From assembly GCA_016195915.1 (NCBI GenBank), contig JACPYS010000003.1, positions 1-64,000 on the forward strand: a DNA stretch of 64,000 bases, written 5' to 3'. Each line of letters begins with the position of its first letter. Positions within the stretch are counted from its first letter, which is position 1. The position numbers and the translations under genes are program-made. Shown here piece after piece: positions 17,497 to 26,387 of the stretch. This DNA comes from Betaproteobacteria bacterium. Its GTDB lineage: Bacteria; Pseudomonadota; Gammaproteobacteria; Burkholderiales; SG8-39. Below the pieces are notes generated by a model, which was not told the DNA's origin, searched no databases, and saw only the letters and a program-made list of their open reading frames with translations.

Positions 17497-18531
17497 TCAC
17501 GGAACGATGATCGGCTGCAAACGATCCTGACCCTGCCGCGAGACCATCCAGCCCGGGTATTCCTGCGGCAGGGCGCTGACCTCATCGAGCGATTTCATTT
17601 CATCCCCGCTCAATGCGAGTTGCGTGGCGCTGAGATTGTCGCGTAGCTGCTCGGTATTCTTTGCCCCGATGATCACGCTCGTCACATGCGACTTTGCGAG
17701 CAACCACGCGAGTGCTACGCGCGCCACCGACACGCCGTGAGCGGCAGCAATGGGCCGCATCGCGTCGACACAGCGAAATGCCCGCGGCCGGTCAACGATC
17801 GGGAAGTCGAATGTGAGCCGGCGCGTTCCATCGGGCCCCGTCGCGTCGGCGGAAAACTTCCCCGACAGCAGGCCGCCGGCGAGCGGACTCCAGACAAGTA
17901 CCCCGAGCTGCTGATCCAGCGCCAGAGGAACCAGCTCCCTCTCGAGATCCCGCCCCGCGATCGTGTAATACGTCTGGATGCTCTCGAACCGGCTGTAACC
18001 GCGCCGCTCGGAAATCGCCAGTCCTTTCATGACCTGCCATGCCGGAAGGTTACATAGCCCGAGGTATCGGACCTTTCCTGAGCGCTGAATCTGATCGAGG
18101 GCATACAGCGTCTCGTCGAGCGGCGTGAGCGGATCAATCCCGTGAAGCTGGTAGAGATCGATATGCTCGAGCTGCAACCGTTTGAGGCTTTGATCCACCG
18201 CGTCCATGAGGTGGTAACGCGACAAGCCTCCGCTATTCGGGCTGCCGCCCATTTTGGTTCGAGCCTTGGTCGCGATCACCAGCTCGTCGCGCGGCAGTCC
18301 AAGCGATTTGAGTGCGGAACCGATGATTTTCTCCGATTCGCCGAACGAGTAGGCGTCGGCGGTATCGATCAAGTTGACCCCCGCGTCGAAAGCCATCCGT
18401 ATCAGCGTATCGGCCTCTCCTTGACCGAGGCGGCCCATCACCTCCCACCACCCCTTGCCGCCGAAAGTCATGGTGCCAAGCGACAGTTCCGAGACAAATA
18501 ATCCCGTCCGGCCCAGCAATTTGTAGCGCAT
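17497..18531 (-). CDS. Aldo/keto reductase
   Basis: A 344-residue TIM-barrel NADPH-dependent reductase. Catalytic residues are visible: Asp and Tyr in LIDTADAYSFGESE, Lys in VIATKARTKMG, and His in LYQLHGIDP. The cofactor-binding end (TSVIIGAKNTEQLRDNLSA) is intact. It would interconvert a carbonyl and alcohol of the pathway substrate. It lies 52 bases upstream of the DapA-family gene in the same direction. Confidence 0.92.
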   Translation of the reverse strand: MRYKLLGRTGLFVSELSLGTMTFGGKGWWEVMGRLGQGEADTLIRMAFDAGVNLIDTADAYSFGESEKIIGSALKSLGLPRDELVIATKARTKMGGSPNSGGLSRYHLMDAVDQSLKRLQLEHIDLYQLHGIDPLTPLDETLYALDQIQRSGKVRYLGLCNLPAWQVMKGLAISERRGYSRFESIQTYYTIAGRDLERELVPLALDQQLGVLVWSPLAGGLLSGKFSADATGPDGTRRLTFDFPIVDRPRAFRCVDAMRPIAAAHGVSVARVALAWLLAKSHVTSVIIGAKNTEQLRDNLSATQLALSGDEMKSLDEVSALPQEYPGWMVSRQGQDRLQPIIVP

Positions 18532-18627
18532 GGTGGTCTCCCATAGCGGTGTCCCGCTCTCAGTTGAAGGATTGCGATCGAGGTGGTTTGCAGACTCAGG
18601 TCATGTTCTTCGGTTGAGCAATACTCG

Positions 18628-19002
18628 TCATGGCGGGCCGATGACCTCGAGCGCGATGTGGTGGGCGTCGTTCGCCGCAGGAACGCCGCAGTACATTGCG
18701 ACCAGTAGAAGCACCTCGCGGATCTGGTTGGGCGTGCAACCATTCGCCAGCGCCCCTTTCACGTGAACGCGGAACTCCGACGGGCAGTTGATCGCCGCCG
18801 TGATGCCAAGCATGGCCAGGCTGCGCGAGCGCTGGTCCAGCCCGTCGCGGCTCCACACGTCGCCGTACACGTACGCGTTGATTATCTGCTGCAGCGGCGC
18901 GCCGAACTCGCCCATGGACTGCATGCGCGCGTCCACCACCTCATTGCCGAAGATCTTTTTGCGCAGCGCTAGGCCGCGTTCGCAGAGTTCTCGCGTATCC
19001 AT
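18628..19002 (-). CDS. Carboxymuconolactone-decarboxylase-family protein (PcaC-like)
   Basis: A 124-residue single-domain CMD protein (VDARMQSMGEFGAPLQQIINAYVYGDVWSRDGLDQRSRSLAMLGITAA, then FRVHVKGALANGCTPNQIREVLLLVAMYCG). It has no CxxC pair, so it belongs with decarboxylase/lactonase-type members rather than with AhpD peroxidases such as the selenoprotein at 8.7 kb. It is the first gene of the leftward arm, back to back with the GntR regulator. The reaction is unknown. Confidence 0.85.
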   Translation of the reverse strand: MDTRELCERGLALRKKIFGNEVVDARMQSMGEFGAPLQQIINAYVYGDVWSRDGLDQRSRSLAMLGITAAINCPSEFRVHVKGALANGCTPNQIREVLLLVAMYCGVPAANDAHHIALEVIGPP

Positions 19003-19219
19003 AGCATCTCCCCAGTGTTTGGTTCAGTGCGCAAGGGCGATATCGCGACGGCAGCGATGCCCTGCCAGCACAGCGCCCCACCGCAGAGTCGCGCCCCCGG
19101 AGCACCATGACCGGACCGTCGCCGACGCTGCGGCGAGCGTGTTGCCGCCAGAGCATTTTGCCCTTGTGCTTCAGCATTTGTTCGGACATAGTTTAAGCGT
19201 TCTGCGGATCATACACCTA

Positions 19220-19249
19220 TTGCGAGTCGTGTTAATGTCCGGATATACT
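19220..19249 (+). promoter_or_regulatory. Putative sigma-70 promoter of the GntR regulator
   Basis: TTGCGA and TATACT separated by 18 bases, about 100 bases before the regulator start. The 345-base divergent gap 19003-19347 must also hold the leftward promoter and any operator. I see no clear palindrome there. Confidence 0.4.
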
Positions 19250-19347
19250 TGCACTGTTTCCAAAGGATGAGATCCTGAAAGGGATACCCACTCTCGCTGC
19301 GCGGCGCGGCATGCGCGCGATGCTGACCGCGGACACGGTGCAGGCCA

Positions 19348-20103
19348 ATGGGCCGTAATCCCGCTTTCTCCGGCCCGCGTTACCAGGATATCGCGGCCTC
19401 GCTATTGCGCGACATCGCACGCGGCCGCTATCCGGTAGGCCGTCTGCTGCCGACCGAGGTCGAACTATGCGAGCGCTTCGCCGCGAGCCGCCACACGGTT
19501 CGGGATGCGCTTCGCATCGTCACCGAAAAGGGCCTGCTGGTCCGGCGTCGGGGGACCGGATCGGTTGTCATCGCCACCGCGCCGCCGAACGTGTTCACAC
19601 ACAGCGTGGGCTCGGAAGAGGAGTGGATGCGCTATCCCACCGGCACGTTCCGCGAGACCGTGAACACCGCCGAGATCGCCGCCGATCGCAAGCTCGCCGC
19701 GCTGCTCAAGTGCGAGCCGGGAAAGCGCTGGTTCCGAATCTGTTCGGTGCGACGCTCAAGCCGGATTCCCGAGCCGCTGGGCTGGACCGAAATCTACGTG
19801 CTGCCCGCGTACGCCGGAGTCGTGAAGCGCAGCGACCACGGCACGACGCCGGTGCACCGGCAGGTCGAGAAAATGTTCGGGGAATCGATAGACCGCGCGC
19901 AGCTCGAGATCTTCGCCAGCCACATCCCAGCCAAGCTTGCACGCCCGCTGCGAGTCGCGGCCGGCACGCCGGCGCTGACGGTCGTGCGCCGCTACACCGG
20001 CCTGAAGAGCGGCATGTTCGAGGTTACTGTGACGATCCACCCCGAAAACCGCTACACCTATTCAATGGAACTGCGTCCGCAGCTGCACGCAAAGCAGCTG
20101 TAG
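19348..20103 (+). CDS. GntR/HutC-family transcription regulator with UTRA domain
   Basis: A 251-residue regulator. Residues 8-75 form the winged helix (YQDIAASLLRDIARGRYPVG, LPTEVELCERFAASRHTVRDAL, GLLVRRRGTGSVV). Residues about 90-245 form a UTRA ligand-binding domain. It stands between the leftward importer arm and the rightward catabolic arm and is the natural controller of both. UTRA regulators commonly bind sugar phosphates or related metabolites. Confidence 0.9.
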   Translation: MGRNPAFSGPRYQDIAASLLRDIARGRYPVGRLLPTEVELCERFAASRHTVRDALRIVTEKGLLVRRRGTGSVVIATAPPNVFTHSVGSEEEWMRYPTGTFRETVNTAEIAADRKLAALLKCEPGKRWFRICSVRRSSRIPEPLGWTEIYVLPAYAGVVKRSDHGTTPVHRQVEKMFGESIDRAQLEIFASHIPAKLARPLRVAAGTPALTVVRRYTGLKSGMFEVTVTIHPENRYTYSMELRPQLHAKQL

Positions 20104-20170
20104 CGCGAGCCACGACGGCCCGGCGCCCGGCGATTGCGCCGCCCGGAAAAACCGCATAGCCTTCGAAACC

Positions 20171-21070
20171 GTGAGCGACGCCAAGACCGAACCGATCATC
20201 GACGCCCACCACCACATCTGGCGTCTTGCGCATACGCCCTGGCTCAACGGTCCGGTGGTGCCACGCATCTTCGGCGACTACGAGCCATTGCGCCGCGACT
20301 ATCCGGTCGAGGAGTATCTCGCCGAGGCCACGGCCGCCGGAGTGGTGAAGTCGGTCTATGTGCAGGTGAACGTGGCGCCGGGTGCCGAGATCGAGGAAGT
20401 CGAATGGGTACAGTCCATAGCGGACACCCATGGTTTCCCGCACGGAATCGTCGGCTATGCCGATCTCGCCGCGGCAAACCTGAGCGATACGCTCGATCGC
20501 CAGCTCGGTTGCAGGAATCTGCGCGGCATCCGGCAGCAGTTGCACTGGCACGAAAAACCGCTGTATTGCTTTGCATCGCACCCGGACCTGATGGACGACG
20601 CCGCCTGGCGCGCCGGATTGAAGGAAGTCGGCAGACGCGGCCTCGTGTTCGAGTTACAGGTGTTCGCAAGTCAGATGATGGACAGTGCAAGGCTTGCGCG
20701 CGATTTCCCCGAGGTGACCTTCGTGCTGCTGCACGCCGGCATGCTCGAGGATCGCAGGCCGCAGGGCTGGGCCCGCTGGCGCAACGGGATGCGCGAACTC
20801 TCGGCGTGTCCGAACGTGTGCACCAAGTTCTCCGGGCTGGGCACGTTCGAGCGGCGCTGCGACGCGGTTCTGTGGAGGCCCGTGATCGAGGAGACGCTGG
20901 CACTGTTCGGCCCGGATCGAGCGATGTTCGGCAGCAATTTTCCGATTGAGAAGTTGTGGACCGGTTACGCGGATCTGGTGGCAGCCACGCGTGCCGGGCT
21001 GGCCCAGCTGACGCCCGGGGAGCGGCATGAAGTCATGTACGCGACCGCGGAGCGAGTCTATCGGCTCTAG
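20171..21070 (+). CDS. Amidohydrolase-family lactonase (COG3618-like)
   Basis: A 299-residue TIM-barrel metal hydrolase starting at GTG. It has the HxH-type motif IIDAHHHIWRL near residue 10, late VLLHAGML, and the C-terminal Asp/Asn segment MFGSNFPIEKLW. Its size and order match the group containing sugar-acid lactonases and 2-pyrone-4,6-dicarboxylate lactonase. In this cluster it would open a lactone made by one of the dehydrogenases. The final metal-ligand position reads GSNFP rather than the more usual GSDWP, so activity is not certain. Confidence 0.82.
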   Translation: MSDAKTEPIIDAHHHIWRLAHTPWLNGPVVPRIFGDYEPLRRDYPVEEYLAEATAAGVVKSVYVQVNVAPGAEIEEVEWVQSIADTHGFPHGIVGYADLAAANLSDTLDRQLGCRNLRGIRQQLHWHEKPLYCFASHPDLMDDAAWRAGLKEVGRRGLVFELQVFASQMMDSARLARDFPEVTFVLLHAGMLEDRRPQGWARWRNGMRELSACPNVCTKFSGLGTFERRCDAVLWRPVIEETLALFGPDRAMFGSNFPIEKLWTGYADLVAATRAGLAQLTPGERHEVMYATAERVYRL

Positions 21071-21132
21071 CACGGCGGTCACCCGGCGCGCGAGACATCG
21101 CGGTGCCGCGATCGTAGCTACAGGAGAACTAC

Positions 21133-21885
21133 ATGCGATTGAAGGACAAGGTGGTCATCGTCACCGGCGGCGCGCGGGGGATGGGACGGGCGTACAGCAT
21201 CGCCCTCGCGCGCGAGGGCGCGAAGGTCGTTGTCAACTATGCGAATCGAAAGGACGCAGCCGAGGAGGTGGTGCAGGAGATCACGCGCGCTGGCGGTCAG
21301 GCCGTGAGCTTCAAGGCCGATGTCGGAAACAGGAGCGAGGCCGACAACATGGTCGACTTCGCAATCGGGACCTACGCTCGCCTCGACGTGATGGTGAGCA
21401 ACGCCGGTGTCGTGCACAAGGCGTCGCTTCTGGAGCACACCGAACAAGACATCGACCGGATCTTCCATACCAACGTGAAGGGCAACATCTTCTGCACCCA
21501 GGCCGCGGCCCGGGTGATGATGAAGCAGAAGTCGGGCAAGATCATCCTGTGCGCGTCGATCGTCGCGGTCGTCGGCGAACCGCTGCTCTCGGTCTACACC
21601 GCGTCCAAGGGCGCGATCCTGGCCTATACCCGCGCAGCCGCTGTAGAACTTGCCCCTTACCAGATCAACGTCAACTGCGTGTTGCCGGGCACGACGAAGA
21701 CCGACATGTCGAAGGACGTCCTTGCCGACCCCGTGGTCGCCAAGGCGCTGATCGACCCGATTCCGCTCGGACGGCTCGGCACGCCGGAGGACCTGGTCGG
21801 CATCGTCCTCTACCTGGCGTCGGATGAGGCAGCGTGGACCACGGGTCAGAGCTTCATCGTCGACGGCGGCCACACGATGAAATGA
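21133..21885 (+). CDS. Short-chain dehydrogenase/reductase (FabG-like)
   Basis: A 250-residue classical SDR. Cofactor loop TGGARGMGRA, NAG motif VSNAGVV, catalytic Ser in ILCASIVAVVG and Tyr-Lys in VYTASKGA are all present, and the C-terminus ends WTTGQSFIVDGGHTMK. AGGAGA lies before the ATG. It is likely the sugar or cyclitol-type dehydrogenase of the cluster. The substrate cannot be read from the sequence. Confidence 0.9.
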   Translation: MRLKDKVVIVTGGARGMGRAYSIALAREGAKVVVNYANRKDAAEEVVQEITRAGGQAVSFKADVGNRSEADNMVDFAIGTYARLDVMVSNAGVVHKASLLEHTEQDIDRIFHTNVKGNIFCTQAAARVMMKQKSGKIILCASIVAVVGEPLLSVYTASKGAILAYTRAAAVELAPYQINVNCVLPGTTKTDMSKDVLADPVVAKALIDPIPLGRLGTPEDLVGIVLYLASDEAAWTTGQSFIVDGGHTMK

Positions 21886-21898
21886 ATGGAGAAATGCC

Positions 21899-22207
21899 AT
21901 GGACCGAATGATCACGCTGATGGTTCGTCTGCGCGCCAAGCCCGAAAAGGCGGCGGAGCTCGAGCAAGTCCTGCAGCATCTGGTCGTTGAAGCAAGAAAG
22001 GAAGGCGGCTGCGTCGATTACCACTTCCATCGCCGCGTCGACGATCCCTGCAGTTTCGGGTTCTATGAAAACTGGCGGTCGCAAAAGGATTTCGACGAGC
22101 ACCTGCGGCAGCCTTGCCAGGTCGAGTTCGCAAAGGTCCACGGACAGTATCTGGCCGGAGACATCGACCTCGAGTTCTACGAAATGCGCAGTCCATACAA
22201 CAAGTGA
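21899..22207 (+). CDS. Antibiotic-biosynthesis-monooxygenase-domain protein (YgiN-like)
   Basis: A 102-residue ferredoxin-fold domain (MITLMVRLRAKPEKAAELEQVLQHLV, CVDYHFHRRVDDPCSFGFYENW, FDEHLRQP). Such small ABM proteins act as cofactor-free monooxygenases or isomerases, or as lyases. It starts 13 bases after the SDR stop and ends 14 bases before the next gene, inside the operon. Confidence 0.88.
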   Translation: MDRMITLMVRLRAKPEKAAELEQVLQHLVVEARKEGGCVDYHFHRRVDDPCSFGFYENWRSQKDFDEHLRQPCQVEFAKVHGQYLAGDIDLEFYEMRSPYNK

Positions 22208-22221
22208 CGCGGATTGCGACG

Positions 22222-23259
22222 ATGAGAGCGATTGCCGTAACCCGGCCGGACCAGGTCGAGCTGGTTCACATTGCGCCTCCGGCACCCGGCCCGTACCAGG
22301 CGCTGGTGCGCACCGAAGCGGCCTGTCTGTGCAACGCCACCGACGGGAAGCTGATTTCCGGCCACTTCCCCGGCATCAACACCTACCCCCTGATCCTGGG
22401 ACACGAATCCGCCGGCGTCATCCAATCCGTCGGTGACAAGGTTCGCGCGTTCAAGCCCGGCGAACGCGCCATCGGCGGGCTGGTGTTCAGTTTCAGGGAG
22501 CCCGCGTACGCTGCCGGCTGGGGCGGATTCTGCGAATACACGCTCATCAACGACCACGACGCCATGGTGGCCGACGGCGTGGCCGACGAGAAACACGGCT
22601 GGTTCGAGTGCTACGAGATCCAGCGCCCGGTCCCGGCGGACATCCCGCTTGCGGAGGCCGTACTGATGTGCACCTGGCGCGAGGTCTACGCCGGTTTTGG
22701 CGACTTCAATCTGCGGGCGGGTGAGGACGTGCTCATCTTCGGCGCGGGTCCGGTCGGCCTCAGCTTTGCCAAGTTCGGCGGACTTCTGGGCCTCAAATCC
22801 ATCGGCGTGGTCGATCCCAACCCGGATAAGCGTGCGAAGGCCCTCGCGATGGGCGCCAGCGAAGCGTTCGCCCCCCACGAAGTCGACTCCGCGTCATTCA
22901 TCGCCAAGAACGGCAGACGCTATGACGCAGTCATCGACGCCGTCGGCAGCGGCGAGATCATCAACGCCGCGCTTCCCCTGATCAGGATGGCCGGATCGAT
23001 CTGCGTCTACGGCGTAATCGGCGCGGAAACCATATCCATCAACAAGTCGGCCGGGCCCTACAACTTCAACCTGTACATGCACCAGTGGCCGACCCGCTTT
23101 CGTGAAAGCGCAGCGATGGAACCGCTGTGCAAATGGATCCGCGATGGCAAGCTGCGTGCCGCGGAATTCATCACCCATGAATTCAAACTCGAGGAAATCA
23201 ACGCCGCCCTGAACGCGGTCAGGAGCGGCAAGGTCATCAAGGCCCTGTTGACCTACTAG
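22222..23259 (+). CDS. Sorbitol-dehydrogenase-like MDR protein
   Basis: A 345-residue medium-chain dehydrogenase: catalytic zinc ligands in AACLCNATD and LGHESAGV, Rossmann turn VLIFGAGPVGLSFAKFGGLLG, and an Asp after the second strand (GVVDPNPDK), which favours NAD. The four-Cys structural zinc loop is absent. The start ATG follows the ABM stop closely, and the longer upstream frame is discarded. It probably oxidises a polyol or sugar-like substrate before phosphorylation by the next gene product. Confidence 0.87.
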   Translation: MRAIAVTRPDQVELVHIAPPAPGPYQALVRTEAACLCNATDGKLISGHFPGINTYPLILGHESAGVIQSVGDKVRAFKPGERAIGGLVFSFREPAYAAGWGGFCEYTLINDHDAMVADGVADEKHGWFECYEIQRPVPADIPLAEAVLMCTWREVYAGFGDFNLRAGEDVLIFGAGPVGLSFAKFGGLLGLKSIGVVDPNPDKRAKALAMGASEAFAPHEVDSASFIAKNGRRYDAVIDAVGSGEIINAALPLIRMAGSICVYGVIGAETISINKSAGPYNFNLYMHQWPTRFRESAAMEPLCKWIRDGKLRAAEFITHEFKLEEINAALNAVRSGKVIKALLTY

Positions 23260-23277
23260 CGCCGAGGGGAGTGCGGG

Positions 23278-24774
23278 ATGCGTGAGAAGGTGGTCATTGC
23301 GATCGATATCGGGACGCAGAGCCTGAGGTCGGCCGTCGTCACGCAGGCAGGTGAAATTCTCGGTATCGCGCAGATCCCGCACGATACCGACGAGCCGCAT
23401 CCGGGGTGGGCGCAGCAGCGCCCCGCGCAATGGTGGGAAGAGACGTGCCGGGCGACGGTTCAGGTGCTGCGCGAAACAGGCATTGCGCCAGAATCGATTG
23501 CGGCGGTCGCCTGTTGCGGCCAGATGCACGGACCCGTCGGCGTCGATGCGACCGGCGATGTCACCACGGAATGGGTTCAGCTCTGGTGCGACAAGCGCTG
23601 CGCACCGCAGGTCGCATCGATTCGAGCCGCGCAGGATGAAAGCGCGCTGATGGCGCAAGCCGGCAACCCGCTGAATCCAGCCTGGACCGGCATCAAGATC
23701 CGGTGGGAGAAAGAGAACCATCCCGAGAGCTATGGCGAGACACGTTTCTACCTCGTCCCCAAGGACTTCATCAACTACCGCCTGACCGGCATTGCCGCCG
23801 CCGACCCGTCGGAGGCTTCCTGCTCCTATGTCTACGACTGCACAATGGATTCCTACTCGCCCGGACTCGCGAACGCACTCGGCGTAGACATCGACAAGTT
23901 CGCTCCGGTGCACCCCTCCCACGGCGTCATCGGCAAGGTCACCGAGTCCGCCGGCCGATTGACCGGCATCCCCGCCGGTACGCCCGTCGTTGCCGGTGGC
24001 GGAGACTTCCCGGTTTCCATGCTGGGTTTTGGAATCGTCGGGCATGGCGTCCTTGCAGATGTGACCGGGACCAGTTCGCTGCTGGCCGCACACAGCGCGA
24101 AGGCGCTGATCGATCCCGGCATTCAGAACTGCCGTCACGTCGTGCAAGGCTGGGTGCCGTTCACCATCCTGGACTGCGGTGGAATCTGCATGAAGTGGTG
24201 CAAGGACCTCATGAGCTCCGTGGCCGGGGAAATGTCCTACGACACCCTCATCGAACGCGCCCGGCAGGTCCCGCCCGGAGGCGACGGCCTGGTCTTTTAC
24301 CCCTATATGCGCGGCGAGCGGCGCAGCGCGAACATCAACGCCAAGGGCGCTTTCTTCGGCATAACCCTCGAGCACCAGTCAGGTCATTTCGTTCGCGCTA
24401 TCATGGAAGGCGTGGCCTTGGCGATCGGCAAGGACGCCGGGGTGTTCCACAAGCTCGGCCTGGACACGAGCCGCGTGCTCAGCGTAGGGGGTGGTACGCG
24501 CAACCCGCTCTGGAACGAGATCAAGGCCGGCGTCCTCGGCCGGCCGCTTGCTATCTCGCCCGAACCCGAGGCCGGCCTCAAGGGCTGCGGACTGCTGGGC
24601 GCAGCCGGAGTCGGCTTGATCGACGATCCTGCGGCGGAGGCCATAGCGCGATGCGCTTCGTCGCAGGTCTTCGAAGCAAGCTCCGACGATATTGCCGCCT
24701 ATGCGGCGCTGCAACCGGAATTCGATCGCGTCTACGAGCACATGCTGGGATTCTGGCAGGACAGGAAGGCCTAG
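23278..24774 (+). CDS. FGGY-family carbohydrate kinase (XylB-like)
   Basis: A 498-residue kinase. The first actin-fold domain begins VVIAIDIGTQSLRSAVV, followed by CCGQMHGPVGVD and LVPKDFINYRLTG. The second domain has the ATP-site blocks VAGGGDFPVSMLGFG, DVTGTSSLLAAH and VGGGTRNPLWNEIKAGVLGRP. The length is normal for the family, which includes xylulokinase, gluconokinase and glycerol kinase. It would phosphorylate the pathway intermediate. It sits mid-operon, 18 bases after the dehydrogenase. Confidence 0.92.
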   Translation: MREKVVIAIDIGTQSLRSAVVTQAGEILGIAQIPHDTDEPHPGWAQQRPAQWWEETCRATVQVLRETGIAPESIAAVACCGQMHGPVGVDATGDVTTEWVQLWCDKRCAPQVASIRAAQDESALMAQAGNPLNPAWTGIKIRWEKENHPESYGETRFYLVPKDFINYRLTGIAAADPSEASCSYVYDCTMDSYSPGLANALGVDIDKFAPVHPSHGVIGKVTESAGRLTGIPAGTPVVAGGGDFPVSMLGFGIVGHGVLADVTGTSSLLAAHSAKALIDPGIQNCRHVVQGWVPFTILDCGGICMKWCKDLMSSVAGEMSYDTLIERARQVPPGGDGLVFYPYMRGERRSANINAKGAFFGITLEHQSGHFVRAIMEGVALAIGKDAGVFHKLGLDTSRVLSVGGGTRNPLWNEIKAGVLGRPLAISPEPEAGLKGCGLLGAAGVGLIDDPAAEAIARCASSQVFEASSDDIAAYAALQPEFDRVYEHMLGFWQDRKA

Positions 24775-24846
24775 ACGGGGTACGGGGGAACCTTGGTTCC
24801 CCTGTATCGAGCCCGGAATTCAACCGCCCGATACCGAGCAAAGCAT

Positions 24847-25800
24847 ATGACAAGTTCCGTGGAGCTTGGTCCTGTGACCAGACCGACCTTCTACTTCATC
24901 GGCGTCACCACCGGGAAGTCGTCGATCATGAAGGTCTTTCCCGCGTGGGCCGCACACCTCGGTCTGGGCGACTGCGAAATCCGCGGAATCGACTGCAAAT
25001 GGCACGACGAACCTGAAGTCTACCGGGCAGTCGTCTCCTTCCTCAAGAACGACATCCTCTCGCTCGGCGCCCTGGTCACGACGCACAAACTCGACCTCCT
25101 GAAGGCGAGCCGCGATCTGTTCGACGAACTCGACCCCTACGCGAAACAGCTCGACGAAGTAAGCTGCATTTCCAAACGCAACGGCAGGTTCTGCGGTCAT
25201 GCGAAAGACCCGATTACGGCCGGACTCTCCTTCGATGCCATCGTCGACGGAGATCATTGGCAGCACGGCGCGGAAATCTGCGTTCTCGGCGCGGGCGGCT
25301 CATCCCTTGCGCTTACGATCCACCTGATGCGGCGGCCCGACGGCAGGCGCCCATCCAGGATTTACGTCACCAATCGCAGCCCCAAGCGGCTCGAAGAGAT
25401 GAAACTGGTCCATGCCCGCATGCAGTGCCCGATCCCGGTCGAATACCACCTCTGCCCCGATGCCAGTGACAATGACAGGGTCGTCAACATCCTCAAGCCC
25501 GGGTCCATGGTGATCAACGCGACAGGTCTGGGAAAGGACGCGCCGGGATCTCCGCTCACCGACGCCGCGCGATTTCCCGAGAACGGCATCGCGTGGGAGT
25601 TCAACTATCGCGGCGACCTCATATTCCTCGATCAGGCCCGATCCCAGAAACACGCGAGGAATCTGGTCATCGAAGACGGTTGGGTCTATTTCATCCACGG
25701 CTGGAGTCGCGTCATCGCCGAAGTGTTCGACATCAACATCCCGACCGAAGGCCCCGGGTTCGGCAAACTCTGCGACATCGCAGCAAAGGTGAGAATCTGA
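24847..25800 (+). CDS. Shikimate-dehydrogenase-like NAD(P) oxidoreductase
   Basis: A 317-residue protein with the two-domain AroE plan. The N-terminal substrate domain contains ALVTTHKLDLL (position of the catalytic Lys) and CISKRNGRFCGHAKDP. The Rossmann domain starts ICVLGAGGSSLALTIHLM with TNRSPKRL, and later VINATGLGKDAPGSPL. It lies in a sugar-type operon rather than among aromatic-amino-acid genes, so it probably handles a cyclitol, quinate-like or sugar-acid substrate instead of shikimate. The ATG at 24847 is preferred over an earlier in-frame start. Confidence 0.82.
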   Translation: MTSSVELGPVTRPTFYFIGVTTGKSSIMKVFPAWAAHLGLGDCEIRGIDCKWHDEPEVYRAVVSFLKNDILSLGALVTTHKLDLLKASRDLFDELDPYAKQLDEVSCISKRNGRFCGHAKDPITAGLSFDAIVDGDHWQHGAEICVLGAGGSSLALTIHLMRRPDGRRPSRIYVTNRSPKRLEEMKLVHARMQCPIPVEYHLCPDASDNDRVVNILKPGSMVINATGLGKDAPGSPLTDAARFPENGIAWEFNYRGDLIFLDQARSQKHARNLVIEDGWVYFIHGWSRVIAEVFDINIPTEGPGFGKLCDIAAKVRI

Positions 25801-25802
25801 CC

Positions 25803-26384
25803 ATGCCCGCCCCAGCAGAGATGCTTTCGAAGCTGGTTCGATTCAGTCTTGCCGACGGCATGTCGTCCGATGTAGCGCCGATTCAGCGGCGGCTGTCCAA
25901 CATGAAGGGCATGTATGCCGACGAAGCGGCGTATGCCGGTATGGTTCGCGACGATCCGCTCGTGTACGAGTTCCATGACATGGGACTACCCGAGAGCGAA
26001 GGTGCGATTGCCTTCGGCACGAGCATCATCTACGCGGGCAAGGTGGGTGATGAGTACTTCATGACCAAGGGCCATTTCCATACCATCCTCGCGACCTCCG
26101 AGGTCTACTACTGCCTGCGCGGCCACGGCTACATGCTGATGGAGAACCCGGAAGGCGACTGGGAGGCCCGCGAACTCACGCCGGGTTGCGCGTTGTACGT
26201 TCCCGAGCGCTACGCCCATCGAAGCATCAATGTCGGCTCCGATACGCCGCTCATCACCTTCTTCGCGTTTCGCGCCGACGCCGGCCACAACTATGGCGCG
26301 ATCGAGACCAGGGGATTCCGCAAACGCATCGTCGAGCGTTACGGCAGACCCGAGATCATCGACAATCCAGGCTGGAAGGCATGA
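25803..26384 (+). CDS. Cupin-type phosphoglucose isomerase (archaeal-type PGI family)
   Basis: A 193-residue single-cupin protein. The metal motif reads TKGHFHTILATSEVYYCLRG, with both His and the Glu, and the fourth ligand is His in YAHRSINVG. The upstream segment GTSIIYAGKVGDEYF is also typical of the GpmA/PGI cupin family (Fe-dependent aldose/ketose phosphate isomerases known from archaea and some bacteria). It starts two bases after the previous stop. It would isomerise the phosphorylated intermediate. Confidence 0.87.
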   Translation: MPAPAEMLSKLVRFSLADGMSSDVAPIQRRLSNMKGMYADEAAYAGMVRDDPLVYEFHDMGLPESEGAIAFGTSIIYAGKVGDEYFMTKGHFHTILATSEVYYCLRGHGYMLMENPEGDWEARELTPGCALYVPERYAHRSINVGSDTPLITFFAFRADAGHNYGAIETRGFRKRIVERYGRPEIIDNPGWKA

Positions 26385-26387
26385 GCG